From Paraflavitalea devenefica (GTDB lineage Bacteria > Bacteroidota > Bacteroidia > Chitinophagales > Chitinophagaceae), in assembly GCF_011759375.1 (NCBI RefSeq), contig NZ_JAARML010000007.1, positions 62,001-126,000 of the forward strand: a stretch of 64,000 bases of DNA, in the 5' to 3' direction. Position 1 is the first letter of the stretch. Each line of letters starts with the position of its first letter. The translations under genes were made by a program, and so were the position numbers. Shown piece after piece: positions 33,156 through 42,046 of the stretch. The notes below the pieces were generated by a model. The model was not told the origin of the DNA, searched no databases, and saw only the letters and a list, made by a program, of their open reading frames with translations.

Positions 33156-34985
33156 TTAGTCTTTCACAAAAGAAAACACTTGCTTCCTGCTGTTGCCGGC
33201 AACATCGGTTATGGTTACTTTCAACAGGTGCTTACCAGGTTTACAGTCTGCCGGAACAGGAACCGTAAAATCATCGCCCTTACTATCATACAGCATCCAT
33301 TCACCATCCAACTCAGCGCGGAAGCCGGCAATACCGGCTGCTTCGTCTTTGCACAACAGTTGCAAGAGAATATTATTTGCAGCAAATGATTGACCACTCT
33401 CCCATCCCACCGGCTGCACAGCAGGCGGTATCGTATCTATCAGCAATTGTACCGTACCCAGCATATCGAAAGAAGCAGTAAGCCAGTTATCTTTCCAGGT
33501 CCCTTTGGCCACATACTTTCTTTTACCGTTGTTCAGTTGCATCACTACCCGCTGTTGTAAACGGCCGGTAACAAAGGGCAGGGCCTTGAGCGAAACCGTG
33601 TAATGATCATGCACCGGAACAGCCCCATGATGCAGGCTCACCAATGCCGAAGCTTTATTCATACCACTATTGGTTTGCTCCTTCAATACAAACGCTACTG
33701 TATCATAAAAGGCATCCTTACTAAACACCACCTTACATTGATCGCCTTTCACTGCACTTTCCCTGCCGGGGACTAAAGTATGTGCGCCGGGAGGTACCCT
33801 GCTCAGCGCTTCCTGCGCGCCACTGTATTGCACCAGGCTTTCGAAGGTGGTTGTATTATGGCGAACATCACGGAGATGGATGCTGATCTTGTGCACCTGT
33901 CCATCCGAGAGGTCCAATACGCCGGCGCCTTTTACCGCCGGCAGGTGGTTGCCCGGTAGTACCGACAAATGTTGTATATAGATGCCCGACCGCACCCACT
34001 TGCCATAATCCACGCAGGCATTGATATAGCGGCTGTCGGTATAAGAGAAACTGTCCAGCCCAGCCTGGTAAACAGGCCTGTCATCCAGCCTGAGTTCGGT
34101 CTGGTAAATGCCAAACAGGAAACGGTTGTCATTGCTTTTGTCTTCTGCCCGGATGCCCAGGCTGATGAACGGAGACCTTACTTTGATCACTTTCCGGGCG
34201 GCATGGTATTCACCATCCTCCCCTTCAATAGTAATACTGTTGGCAGCAGCACGGTAAGTACTGTACTGCCTGTTGTACCAATACAAGCCTTTTAATACGG
34301 GCGGCTTATCATCGGCCATGTCAAAACCATACAACAGCGGGTTGAGGTTATTGCCCGTTTTGGTATCCCTTACCTCAAAATGCAGGTGCGGCGCTTCTGA
34401 AGCGCCTGTATTGCCGCTGCGGGCTATCAATTGCCCCCGCCGTACCGGGAAGCGCGCAGGGTCAAAACGCATATCCTGCTCTCTTTTTTGTATAGCCAGT
34501 TGCTGTGCTTCTACCGTTGCTTCCAGGTCATCATAAAACCGGTTCAGGTGTGCATATACCGTAGTATAACCAGTAGGATGGGTAACAAACACGGCCTTAC
34601 CCAGTCCGTATTGCTCAATAACAATACGGCTTACATAACCATCCGCCACCGCATATACCGGCAGGTTCTCCTGTCCGTTCGTACGCACATCCAGTCCCAT
34701 GTGAAAATGATTGCTGCGCAGCTCACCAAAATTGCCCGATAACCGGAAGGGCAAACCCAGCGGATCACGGAAAGGGCGAAGGGGATAAACATAATACAGG
34801 TACCCCGCCACGCCGGTCAACAGCAGTAATAACAGGAATAACCATTTTATCCAGGAATGGAATGATCTTCCTCTGTGTTTGGCTTTTTCCTGCTGCGGAG
34901 GCAGCGTCAATGGCTCCTGCCGGGTAGCAGGCAGGCCAATAGAAGTATGCACGGGCCATGGGCCCCTGGTTACAGGATTGCTCAT
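33156..34985 (-). CDS. Membrane-anchored M23 peptidase
   Basis: About 609 residues from MSNPVTRGPW. A cytoplasmic tail of about 45 residues precedes one membrane helix (47-66), so the rest is periplasmic. The LytM domain follows with zinc ligands H95 and D99 in NHFHMGLDV and the HLHFEVRD motif near 205. An insertion rich in charged residues separates them. The remaining 370 residues are beta-rich, ending in a module with LLKVTITDVAGN typical of Ig-like repeats. M23 enzymes cut peptidoglycan cross-links or act as divisome activators when inactive; the ligands here look complete. A frame to 35033 adds 16 residues before the chosen start. Confidence 0.88.
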   Translation of the reverse strand: MSNPVTRGPWPVHTSIGLPATRQEPLTLPPQQEKAKHRGRSFHSWIKWLFLLLLLLTGVAGYLYYVYPLRPFRDPLGLPFRLSGNFGELRSNHFHMGLDVRTNGQENLPVYAVADGYVSRIVIEQYGLGKAVFVTHPTGYTTVYAHLNRFYDDLEATVEAQQLAIQKREQDMRFDPARFPVRRGQLIARSGNTGASEAPHLHFEVRDTKTGNNLNPLLYGFDMADDKPPVLKGLYWYNRQYSTYRAAANSITIEGEDGEYHAARKVIKVRSPFISLGIRAEDKSNDNRFLFGIYQTELRLDDRPVYQAGLDSFSYTDSRYINACVDYGKWVRSGIYIQHLSVLPGNHLPAVKGAGVLDLSDGQVHKISIHLRDVRHNTTTFESLVQYSGAQEALSRVPPGAHTLVPGRESAVKGDQCKVVFSKDAFYDTVAFVLKEQTNSGMNKASALVSLHHGAVPVHDHYTVSLKALPFVTGRLQQRVVMQLNNGKRKYVAKGTWKDNWLTASFDMLGTVQLLIDTIPPAVQPVGWESGQSFAANNILLQLLCKDEAAGIAGFRAELDGEWMLYDSKGDDFTVPVPADCKPGKHLLKVTITDVAGNSRKQVFSFVKD

Positions 34986-35302
34986 AAAAATGTGTTGGAA
35001 GATAACCGGGCGGCCGGGCTGGTTCCACTTCATTGCTATGTATTGTCCAAAACCCGCCTTACAGGTCAGCGACGTTCAACCTGTAAAGCTCCCTTGGGGC
35101 GCAGAAGAAACCATGCCCGCCGGTAGGCCCGGCAGCCGGCTATCGTGTGAATAGTGAATGTCAACAGTCAATGAGAATGCTCAGCGACTTTGATAATGGA
35201 AAATTACCGCCCCGGGAGGCGGTATGCAATCCAAATCGACCAACAAGGGCTGCATCTCTGCAAACAGGGAGCAGCCGGTATACCGTGTTTGGCAATAAAT
35301 AA

Positions 35303-35310
35303 TACCTTTG
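35303..35310 (+). promoter_or_regulatory. -7 box of the LytS-LytTR operon
   Basis: TACCTTTG at 35303-35310 matches TAnnTTTG, but only four bases separate it from the kinase ATG. The transcript would be leaderless or nearly so. No good -33 TTG at the right distance was seen. Confidence 0.4.
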
Positions 35311-35314
35311 ACCA

Positions 35315-36310
35315 ATGCGAAAAAGGCTGTTCCTGTTCCTGGTATTTTATGTGGCTTTATATATCCTGCTGCACTTAGCTTATGACCTGCCCGACCTCGT
35401 AAACGGCCGTTCAAAATTTACCATACTGCCCAACCTGCCGGTGATCGTGATAGACATTGCGTTGTACTTCCTCTTTGCCCTGGCGCCCTACCTCCTGCTC
35501 CATCGCTTTTATCCCCAACGTGTGGCTATAGCCATAGTATTGATCGTCCTTAGCCTGCCGGTCATCTTTTATGGCTGTTACGTGATGGAGGAAATAAAAA
35601 TGGGAAGAGACCTGCGGCTAAAGACCTATTTTCTCAAGAATATATTTTATGCCTTCCTGTATACCGTATACGGCATTGTCTTTTATTTCATCCGCTATGC
35701 GCAGTACAAGGAACTGGAACAAAAAGACATGGTGATCCAGAACCGGCAATCCGAGCTGTCGTTCCTGCGCTCACAGGTCAACCCGCATTTCCTGTTCAAC
35801 AGCCTGCACAATATCTATTCCCTGATGTACCAGAATTCGGCAGGCGCGCAGGAAGCCATTCTTGGCTTATCGGACCTTTTACGGTATATGCTCTATGATG
35901 CCAGTGAAAAAGTACCCCTGCAAAAAGAGATAGACTACATCAGCCGGTACATTGCTTTACAGAAATTACGGTTTGACCACCCTATCCATACCCCCCTGCA
36001 TATTACCGGCGACACAGCCGCCTTACAATTGCCTCCCCTGCTGTTGATACCTTTTGTGGAGAATGCCTTTAAGCATGGCGATTTTTCCGGCTCTTCAGAA
36101 GGCGTGAACATCACCATACATGCCGGCCCGCGGAACATTTACTTCCACTGTATTAACAAAAAAGGACATGGACTGAAAGATGCTGTTGGCGGTATTGGCC
36201 TGCAAAATGTACAGCGCAGGCTACACCTCCTGTACCCGGGCAGGCATTCCCTGAAAATTGAGGATACGAACAATCACTTCACCATTAACCTGGAATTAAT
36301 CAATGAGTAA
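35315..36310 (+). CDS. LytS-type sensor histidine kinase
   Basis: A 331-residue kinase with about four membrane helices in residues 5-130, a short coiled linker (KELEQKDMVIQNRQSELSFL), and a His_kinase (PF06580) domain with the phosphorylated H158 in QVNPHFLFNSL. The ATP-binding part has the intact N box PFVENAFKHG and a G box GGIGLQNVQRRL. It probably senses a membrane or envelope signal. Its last 8 bases overlap the LytTR regulator gene, so the two are translated together and form a cognate pair. Confidence 0.92.
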   Translation: MRKRLFLFLVFYVALYILLHLAYDLPDLVNGRSKFTILPNLPVIVIDIALYFLFALAPYLLLHRFYPQRVAIAIVLIVLSLPVIFYGCYVMEEIKMGRDLRLKTYFLKNIFYAFLYTVYGIVFYFIRYAQYKELEQKDMVIQNRQSELSFLRSQVNPHFLFNSLHNIYSLMYQNSAGAQEAILGLSDLLRYMLYDASEKVPLQKEIDYISRYIALQKLRFDHPIHTPLHITGDTAALQLPPLLLIPFVENAFKHGDFSGSSEGVNITIHAGPRNIYFHCINKKGHGLKDAVGGIGLQNVQRRLHLLYPGRHSLKIEDTNNHFTINLELINE

Positions 36311-37016
36311 TACCCAGCCGCCCATACGTTGCGTCATTGTAGATGATGAGCCACTGGCCGTTACCCTGCTGGTGCAATACGTGGAGAAAGTGCCCGGGCT
36401 CACAGTCGTGTTCAGTACCACCCATGTACTGGAAGCCCTGCAGGTAATAGAACAGGGCAATGCCGATCTCCTTTTCCTCGATATACACATGCCGGAACTG
36501 AGCGGTATGCAGTTTATGAAACTCATTGGCAATCGCTGTAAGGTCATCCTCACCACGGCCTACAGCGAGTATGCCCTGGAAGGTTATGAGCATGATGTGG
36601 TGGACTACCTGCTGAAACCGTTTTCATTCGACCGTTTTATGATGGCCGTCATAAAAGCCAAAGAGCGGCTGGAGCAGAAGCAGGCCACCACTGCAAAGGA
36701 AGCGCCTGACCATATCTTTATCAGGGCCGAATACCGTATACAGAAAATAGACCTGGATTCGATCTTTTATATAGAAGCATTACGGGATTACATAGCCTTC
36801 CATACTCCTTCGGGCAAGGTCCTCTCCCTGGAAAGCATGAAAAAAATGGAGACCGTCCTGCCCGCAGGCATATTTATCCGCATTCATAAGTCTTACATTA
36901 TCAACCGCAATAAAATTGAGTTTTTAGACCGTGGAAAGGTGGTCATTAATGGGCAATACCTGCCTGTGGGCGAAACCTACCGGGAGAAGTTCATGTCTCA
37001 AATCGGGATAATATAG
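36303..37016 (+). CDS. LytTR-family response regulator
   Basis: A 237-residue regulator. The receiver domain has acidic pocket D14-D15, phosphoacceptor D60 in LFLDIHMPE, and K in LLKPFSF. The LytTR DNA-binding domain occupies about residues 135-235 (IRAEYRIQKIDLDSIFYIEA, IRIHKSYIINRNKIEF). It overlaps the kinase gene by 8 bases. No autolysin or export gene adjoins; its targets are unknown. Confidence 0.93.
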   Translation: MSNTQPPIRCVIVDDEPLAVTLLVQYVEKVPGLTVVFSTTHVLEALQVIEQGNADLLFLDIHMPELSGMQFMKLIGNRCKVILTTAYSEYALEGYEHDVVDYLLKPFSFDRFMMAVIKAKERLEQKQATTAKEAPDHIFIRAEYRIQKIDLDSIFYIEALRDYIAFHTPSGKVLSLESMKKMETVLPAGIFIRIHKSYIINRNKIEFLDRGKVVINGQYLPVGETYREKFMSQIGII

Positions 37017-37544
37017 TGTACGTTAATCAAAGCTAATCATTGCATAATACGCAGATTCTCTTACGGCTCCCTGTAAGGGAACTGGCATTTGACATCCCTC
37101 CAATACCACAGGTAAACCTGTAGCATAACCGTAAGGGTTTACCATTAATTCACCATAAAAATCGGGCCCCTGCAGCATAACTGCAGCGACACCTTTTATC
37201 TTTTCATCAAAGCGGCTATATTTGCGTTACCCCAAACAGTTACAACGAGTATTCAATATCGTTAAGTGTAACCGCTTTGTAGGTTGGCGTACCGCTCCTA
37301 TAAAGACATCCTTTCTGCAGCCACCCCATTTTCGTGGACAGGCTGCGGACAGGGCAATACTATTGCTTTGGCTTTGATTCCTCAGCAAATTGGACTTAAC
37401 CGTTATTGAGTCTGTATTCTACAGCAAAATGAGTACCTGCGCATATTTCACATCTATTGCGCGAGGGTGCAGTATTTACATGCCTTAAAGGAGTATTCTG
37501 TCCTGTGAAACGCATCGTAACAACGGATCCCCCGGCGATACGCT
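37017..37544. other. Intergenic region with a structured leader before the AraC-type gene
   Basis: No gene is seen. It contains an 8-base perfect inverted repeat (GGTAAACC 37111-37118, GGTTTACC 37136-37143), a perfect -7 box at 37217-37224, and a hairpin GCAGCC (37317-37322)/GGCTGC (37341-37346). If the box is used, the AraC-type gene has a leader of about 320 bases, which is long for this phylum. Confidence 0.5.
37217..37224 (+). promoter_or_regulatory. -7 promoter box TATATTTG
   Basis: Exact TAnnTTTG match. The -33 side is not clear. It would transcribe a long structured leader and then the AraC-type gene at 37545 or 37578. Confidence 0.45.
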
Positions 37545-37931
37545 ATGGATAGTTTTTGCCTAAAATTAAACCGGACAATGAGCGCAAAAAAAATAAAGCT
37601 GAAGCACCTGGACATCCAACGCATTAAAGCGGTAAAGGATATCCTTAGCCATAAGCAATTGCCACATACCACGATTCAGCACTTAGCCTATGAAGCAGGG
37701 ATGAACCGCACCAAGCTGCAGTACGGTTTTAAAAAACTGTTCGGTGTAAGCATCTATACCTACCAGGTACAAATGCGTATGGAAAAAGCAAAAAAGCTAT
37801 TGGAAGATACTGATAAACCCATTAAACAAATTGCTGCCCTGGCAGGCTACAATACGATCAGCAGCTTCAGCGCTGCTTTCAAAAAAGCCTTCGATGTAAC
37901 GCCTTCACAATGGAGAAATGAGAACCAATAA
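37545..37931 (+). CDS. Minimal AraC-family DNA-binding protein
   Basis: A 128-residue protein (117 if the second ATG at 37578, MSAKKIKLKH, is used) that is essentially just an AraC/XylS domain: the first helix-turn-helix in TTIQHLAYEAGMNRTKLQYG, FKKLFGVSIYTYQVQMRMEKA, and the second in IKQIAALAGYNTISSFSAAF ending FKKAFDVTPSQWR. There is no ligand-binding or receiver domain. It could be a constitutive or partner-dependent regulator, or the surviving end of a longer gene, though it has its own start codons. The 850-base desert with phased repeats lies directly downstream. Confidence 0.82.
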   Translation: MDSFCLKLNRTMSAKKIKLKHLDIQRIKAVKDILSHKQLPHTTIQHLAYEAGMNRTKLQYGFKKLFGVSIYTYQVQMRMEKAKKLLEDTDKPIKQIAALAGYNTISSFSAAFKKAFDVTPSQWRNENQ

Positions 37932-38785
37932 GGGAGTAGTAATCCTATTCAATTATGCAAGGTTTCCGATGGTAGTTTTCCCGCGATCTTATAACTTATT
38001 TTACCTATACAATTATTCATAACCCGTATAGTTATATGAAAATAAGGGAATTATAACAGTAAGGCTCGCTTGCAGATGTGCTTAAAATTTGTGCAGATAG
38101 GAAAACAATTTGTGCAGATATGACAAATTACGGGAAGTAACTTGCACACAGGTTTGAATGTAAACTGTAGTTTATGGCTGTTATTGATTCTTGCCCCTTT
38201 TAATAGGTCCTGGTCACTAACACCGTTGTAACAACCTGGAACCGGTTTGGGGGATTTCAATAACCGGTTTCTTTTTCCCTATGCCTCCCGGCACAGGTGT
38301 CCATATTGAAGGTACGGTCACTGAACAGGTTTCCGGACGCCTGTATCCCTATGAATACCATCATTAGCTATCGGCCCGGCAATAATGTTTTATTGGTAAC
38401 GTATTCCTGTTTTAACAAAAACCGGTTAAGTATGCTACCTGAATGCTTATACCCGGGATATGCTACGGAACAAAGCATTATAGAACCGGTAACCTGCTTG
38501 AATGGCCGTTACCTCCCAGCCAGCCTGTTAACCCTGACCCATGAGGCAGGAATGTAGCGGCTTCTACAGGTTCAAAACAGTCTTTTTTACAGGTAAAAGA
38601 ATAGGATCTCTGGTTAAGCCTGATTGGTTTGTATTCCAAACAATCAATGATTCCATCAGCTACCGCGCGCCGGCTCCGTAATTTAACTACTCACTGGAAT
38701 GCCTTACCAGGCGGGGCCGGCAGTAGCGATGGACTTCTCCCGCCTATGCAGGTGGTCACCTGCTCCGGCCATTACTATTGCCGGT
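37932..38785. other. 850-base gene-poor stretch with phased repeats
   Basis: No credible gene. Short frames on both strands lack family features. Two patterns stand out: three TGCAGAT units spaced exactly 21 bases (38071-38119) and three AACCGGTT palindromes (38240, 38262 and 38420). The stretch may be a regulatory region for the flanking AraC or sigma genes or a decayed locus. Confidence 0.5.
38071..38120. repeat. Three TGCAGAT direct repeats with 21-base period
   Basis: TGCAGAT occurs at 38071-38077, 38092-38098 and 38113-38119. The last two lie in an identical 14-base unit, AATTTGTGCAGATA (38086-38099 and 38107-38120). The 21-base period equals two turns of DNA, so all three face the same side of the helix, as in multi-site operators or iterons. 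Confidence 0.6.
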
Positions 38786-39433
38786 TTAATTCACTTCATT
38801 TGCGTAAATCGTAGTCACCACTTTCCTGATGGGTGTTTCGGGACCACTTTTAACCATACTGAGGCAGATAAGGGCAGCTTCGGGAAGACGTTTCTGAAAG
38901 AGCGCCATCCGCAGCATTTTTATGGAACGGCGCCTGTGGCTGCGCACTGCCTGTTCGGAAATGGAAAGCGCCCGGGCTATATCAACACTTTTCAGTCCCT
39001 GCGCATGGGTCATTTTAAATACCCTGCCGCATTCTTCCGGCAATCCTTCAATAGCTTCAAAAACAGCTTTTAATACTGTCGCCGTTTCTACTCCCTCACT
39101 GCCGGGATAATTTTCACGTTCAGTGCTGACGGGATGTTCCCGCTCATCCGCCGGTTTACGGTGCGTATAAGAAAGATAATCATAACAGGCATTGCGGGCA
39201 GTAACATAGAGGAAAGCGCGGATATTGGCTACATTCTCAAAATTGCCGCACAGGCGGTACAATTTTACAAAAGTTTCAACGGCAATGTCCTCGGCCTGCT
39301 GCTTCTGGCAGGTTAGCCGTTTGGAGAAATCACGCAGGGAAAAATAATAGCGGTTGTAGATGGTGTTAAAAGCTGCCGCATCTCCCTGCTGGAAACGATG
39401 CATCAGTTCCTTTTCCGTAGATGGTTTGCTCAT
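38786..39433 (-). CDS. ECF-type RNA polymerase sigma factor (second orphan)
   Basis: About 215 residues from MSKPSTEKELMHRF; the TTG two codons upstream is less likely. Region 2 (AFNTIYNRYYFSLRDF, DIAVETFVKLYRLC, FLYVTARNACYDYLSY) and region 4 (EGLPEECGRVFKMTHAQGLK, DIARALSISEQAVRSHRRRS) are clear. A C-terminal extension of about 35 residues follows. No anti-sigma gene is adjacent. The two orphan sigma factors in this window share the phrases FL-x-VTARNAC/FLHITTRNAC and VETFVKL/TETFVKL, so they are of one subfamily. Confidence 0.87.
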   Translation of the reverse strand: MSKPSTEKELMHRFQQGDAAAFNTIYNRYYFSLRDFSKRLTCQKQQAEDIAVETFVKLYRLCGNFENVANIRAFLYVTARNACYDYLSYTHRKPADEREHPVSTERENYPGSEGVETATVLKAVFEAIEGLPEECGRVFKMTHAQGLKSVDIARALSISEQAVRSHRRRSIKMLRMALFQKRLPEAALICLSMVKSGPETPIRKVVTTIYANEVN

Positions 39434-39913
39434 GTGCAATAGTAATTTTGGTCACAGTCGATCTTTGATCAACTGATCATCATGAAAAAACAGGAAAAAT
39501 AAGGACACACTGGTAATGTAACTGGTTGCTCTTCGTTTAGCTTAGCAGGTTCAGCATAGCAGTAAACCTATCATAGAATGAGGCTGGGTAGTTGCAGGAA
39601 CATACCCCCGGACAACCTGGAAGGGTACAGACCTGACTTTCATGGAGTGGAATCAAAAACAGCGATCGGTTTACACCGGTAGAATCAATGATAATAGTAA
39701 AATAGGTATTTTTTCCCACACGACATACAGGTTGATACAATTACGGGTCAATATTTTTCCAGACAATACACACATTAAAAAAAATTCGGGCATACCTGGA
39801 CCTTCCTGAGCCCGGCCATCATTATGCATCCGGGTGCAAAAACCGGCCGCACCGGGATCAGCCGGCAAACAACCCTATATTTGCCGGCTAATATGCTTTT
39901 AAAGCATTACCGT
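39434..39913. other. Intergenic stretch between sigma factor and DUF2461 genes
   Basis: About 480 bases with no supportable gene. It holds the divergent promoters; the -7 box of the right-hand gene is at 39876-39883. A 67-codon minus-strand frame at 39537-39740 contains a cysteine cluster but is not credited. Confidence 0.5.
39876..39883 (+). promoter_or_regulatory. -7 box of the DUF2461 gene
   Basis: TATATTTG at 39876-39883 is an exact TAnnTTTG match. It rules out the frame's ATG at 39824 and favours 39914 (or 39893) as the start. Confidence 0.55.
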
Positions 39914-40615
39914 ATGGCCAAACAATATAAGCACCCATCACAAATACATAAATCGGGCTTTGACTTTTTAACCGCTTTAAAGAAGAACAATAACCGGGAG
40001 TGGTTCAATGCCCATAAAGACGTCTTCCTGCAGGAGCAGGCGCTGGTAGAGGTCTTTGCAGAAGCATTATTGCAGGAGCTCAGCAGCCATGATGAAATAA
40101 AAACCCCCTCGGGGAAGAAAAGCCTGCACCGCATTTATAGGGACACCCGCTTCTCTGCTGATAAAACACCTTACAAAACCAACTGGAGCGGCAATTTCAA
40201 ACGGGCTACCAAATACCGCCGGGGTGGCTATTACTTTCATATAGAACCAGGCAACAGCTTTATTGCAGGCGGCTTCTGGGGACCTAACCCGCAAGACCTG
40301 AAACGGGTCAGGGAGGACATTGCCTTTGATGCTACTCCCCTGCGGAAAATAATAAACAGTAAATCATTCAAGGCCACCTTTGGAACCTTAAAAGGAGAGC
40401 AGGTAAAAACGGCGCCCAAAGGTTTTGAGATAGACCACGAAGCCATTGACCTGTTGCGTTACAAACAATTCCTGCTGATCAGGAAGTTTGCCGACAAAGA
40501 AGTATTGAATGCAGATTTTCTGAAAGCCGCCAACCAGACCTTTAAAGCCATGCGCCCCTTTTTCGATTACATGAGTGAGGTGCTGACAACCAGCCCTAAT
40601 GGGGAGGGGATGTGA
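39914..40615 (+). CDS. DUF2461 (TIGR02453) family protein
   Basis: About 233 residues from MAKQYKHPSQ. The family pattern is plain: FDFLTALKKNNNREWFNAHK near the start, RIYRDTRFSADKTPYKTNW in the middle, then GGYYFHIEPGNSFIAGGFW, and a late KGFEIDHEAIDLLRYKQFL. The family is widespread in bacteria and fungi with no settled function. It is monocistronic, with a promoter just upstream and a shared hairpin terminator downstream. Confidence 0.9.
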   Translation: MAKQYKHPSQIHKSGFDFLTALKKNNNREWFNAHKDVFLQEQALVEVFAEALLQELSSHDEIKTPSGKKSLHRIYRDTRFSADKTPYKTNWSGNFKRATKYRRGGYYFHIEPGNSFIAGGFWGPNPQDLKRVREDIAFDATPLRKIINSKSFKATFGTLKGEQVKTAPKGFEIDHEAIDLLRYKQFLLIRKFADKEVLNADFLKAANQTFKAMRPFFDYMSEVLTTSPNGEGM

Positions 40616-40641
40616 GAATCATTTACGGCCAAAGTAAAAAA

Positions 40642-40663
40642 GGTCGCTGAACAATCAGCGACC
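40642..40663. terminator. Shared terminator between DUF2461 and OmpA genes
   Basis: GGTCGCTGA (40642-40650), loop ACAA, TCAGCGACC (40655-40663): a perfect 9-base stem. An A run on its left is a T tract for the minus strand, so it mainly ends the OmpA-family transcript. Confidence 0.8.
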
Positions 40664-40679
40664 CAATAATCAATAATTA

Positions 40680-42014
40680 CTACAACTTAATAAACTCCAC
40701 CCTCCTATTCAGGGCTTTACCCTCTTTCGTTTTATTATCACCTACGGGTGCGCTCTCGCCTTTTCCTGCTGATTGCAGGCGTGCTCCATCAATACCAAAC
40801 TCATCCTGCAAGGCCTTCACTACGGCAGCCGCCCTCTTCTGCGACAGTTGCAGGTTCTTCTGGTCATCGCCATCACTGTCTGTATGTCCCACGATCTTTA
40901 CCTTGATGCCTGCATGCTCCTTCAATACGCCGGCAATATCTTTCAATACACCATACGACTCTTCCCGGATCACATCCGAGTTGACATCAAACAGGATACC
41001 CGTAGTTGAGAACTTACCTTCCTCCACCAGTTTGTGACGGGCATCGGGAATTCCTTTGGCCACTTTCAGGTTGGATAAGTACATGGCATATTGATCTTCC
41101 TTATAACTGGAAGTATGTACCTCGAAGATCAGTTGATTCATCTGCACGCCCGGCGCCAACGCTTTGGGCGCATCAAATATCTTATTTTGTCCTACCCAGA
41201 TACGCATGCGTTCCTTCTGCACCTGGATGGCAATATGCGCCGGCTTACCCCAATAATCACTGAGCGTATTCACCACCTGGTTATCGCCATTGTAATACTC
41301 CCGGCCATCTTTGAAGCTGCGGATATCAATGGTAGACCTGCCTGCATCAGCAGGATAAATAATGGCTTCTCCACTGGCATACTTACGATAGTTACGCAGG
41401 AAATCATTGCCCGCAGCAGGCTCACCATTGGTGCCAATAAACCCAAAGGAAAAATACGGATAGAAATGACCATTGTACTTCAACTGCATGATCACATCAA
41501 ACTCCACTGTATAATTCTCCCCAAATTCCTTTTGGTTACTGGTGAGGTAAAAGCTGCGCTGGTGCAATTGCAGCCATTTGCCCGGATAATTATTCAGGGT
41601 AACCACTTCACCGGTGCCGGTAGTATTCCAGCCGGTGGGCAGCTCCCCAATAACGTCCTGCTCAAAACTTTCGGTATAAACGATCTGCTCCCCGGGAATA
41701 AAATCAAAGCGGGAATTGCTTTTCAGGACTACAGGGGCAGCCGCAGCTTCCGTAGGCGGGGCCGGGACTGGTGTTGCTGCAACTGGCGCTTTAGATGTAG
41801 CAGCACTATCTGGCGATTTAGCGCCCGTTGATTTAGCACCGGGCTTTGCAGCCTGCTCAGCTTTATCAACGCCTTTATCAATAGCTTTTTCAACTTTCTG
41901 TTCTGCTTTTTGTTCAGCTTTATTTTGTGCTTTTTTCTTTAAGCGGTCCAGGAAGCCCTGGCAAAATACCGTGGCCGGGACCAGTAACAGGGTCAATACA
42001 AAGATCTTTTTCAT
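40680..42014 (-). CDS. OmpA-family protein with internal jelly-roll-like domain
   Basis: A 444-residue exported protein; signal peptide 1-19 (TVFCQ). A Lys/Gln/Ala-rich helical stretch (25-60) and an Ala/Pro linker follow. Residues about 110-325 look like a concanavalin/LamG-like sandwich (YTESFEQDVIGELPTGWNTT, FDVIMQLKYNGHFYPYFSF). The C-terminal OmpA peptidoglycan-binding domain has LFDVNSDVIREESYGVLKDI, VGHTDSDGDDQKNLQLSQKR and NRRVEFIKL. It probably links the outer membrane to the cell wall. The upstream gene at 42047 is 32 bases away on the same strand, so they are likely cotranscribed. Confidence 0.88.
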   Translation of the reverse strand: MKKIFVLTLLLVPATVFCQGFLDRLKKKAQNKAEQKAEQKVEKAIDKGVDKAEQAAKPGAKSTGAKSPDSAATSKAPVAATPVPAPPTEAAAAPVVLKSNSRFDFIPGEQIVYTESFEQDVIGELPTGWNTTGTGEVVTLNNYPGKWLQLHQRSFYLTSNQKEFGENYTVEFDVIMQLKYNGHFYPYFSFGFIGTNGEPAAGNDFLRNYRKYASGEAIIYPADAGRSTIDIRSFKDGREYYNGDNQVVNTLSDYWGKPAHIAIQVQKERMRIWVGQNKIFDAPKALAPGVQMNQLIFEVHTSSYKEDQYAMYLSNLKVAKGIPDARHKLVEEGKFSTTGILFDVNSDVIREESYGVLKDIAGVLKEHAGIKVKIVGHTDSDGDDQKNLQLSQKRAAAVVKALQDEFGIDGARLQSAGKGESAPVGDNKTKEGKALNRRVEFIKL

Positions 42015-42046
42015 TTACAGCGTATTTGTTTTGTTAAGCGTAGGTA

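Noticed and set aside
38051..38260. Minus-strand frame with repeated ICTN segments
   Set aside because: The repeats are the translation of the 21-base DNA repeats; the frame has no start context or family likeness.
38297..38557. 86-codon plus-strand frame in the gene desert
   Set aside because: Composition and motifs do not suggest a protein, and it covers one of the AACCGGTT palindromes.
39537..39740. Cysteine-rich 67-codon frame (CTLPGCPGVCSCN) as a possible RiPP precursor
   Set aside because: No GG-type leader, no modification or export genes nearby, and no promoter was found.
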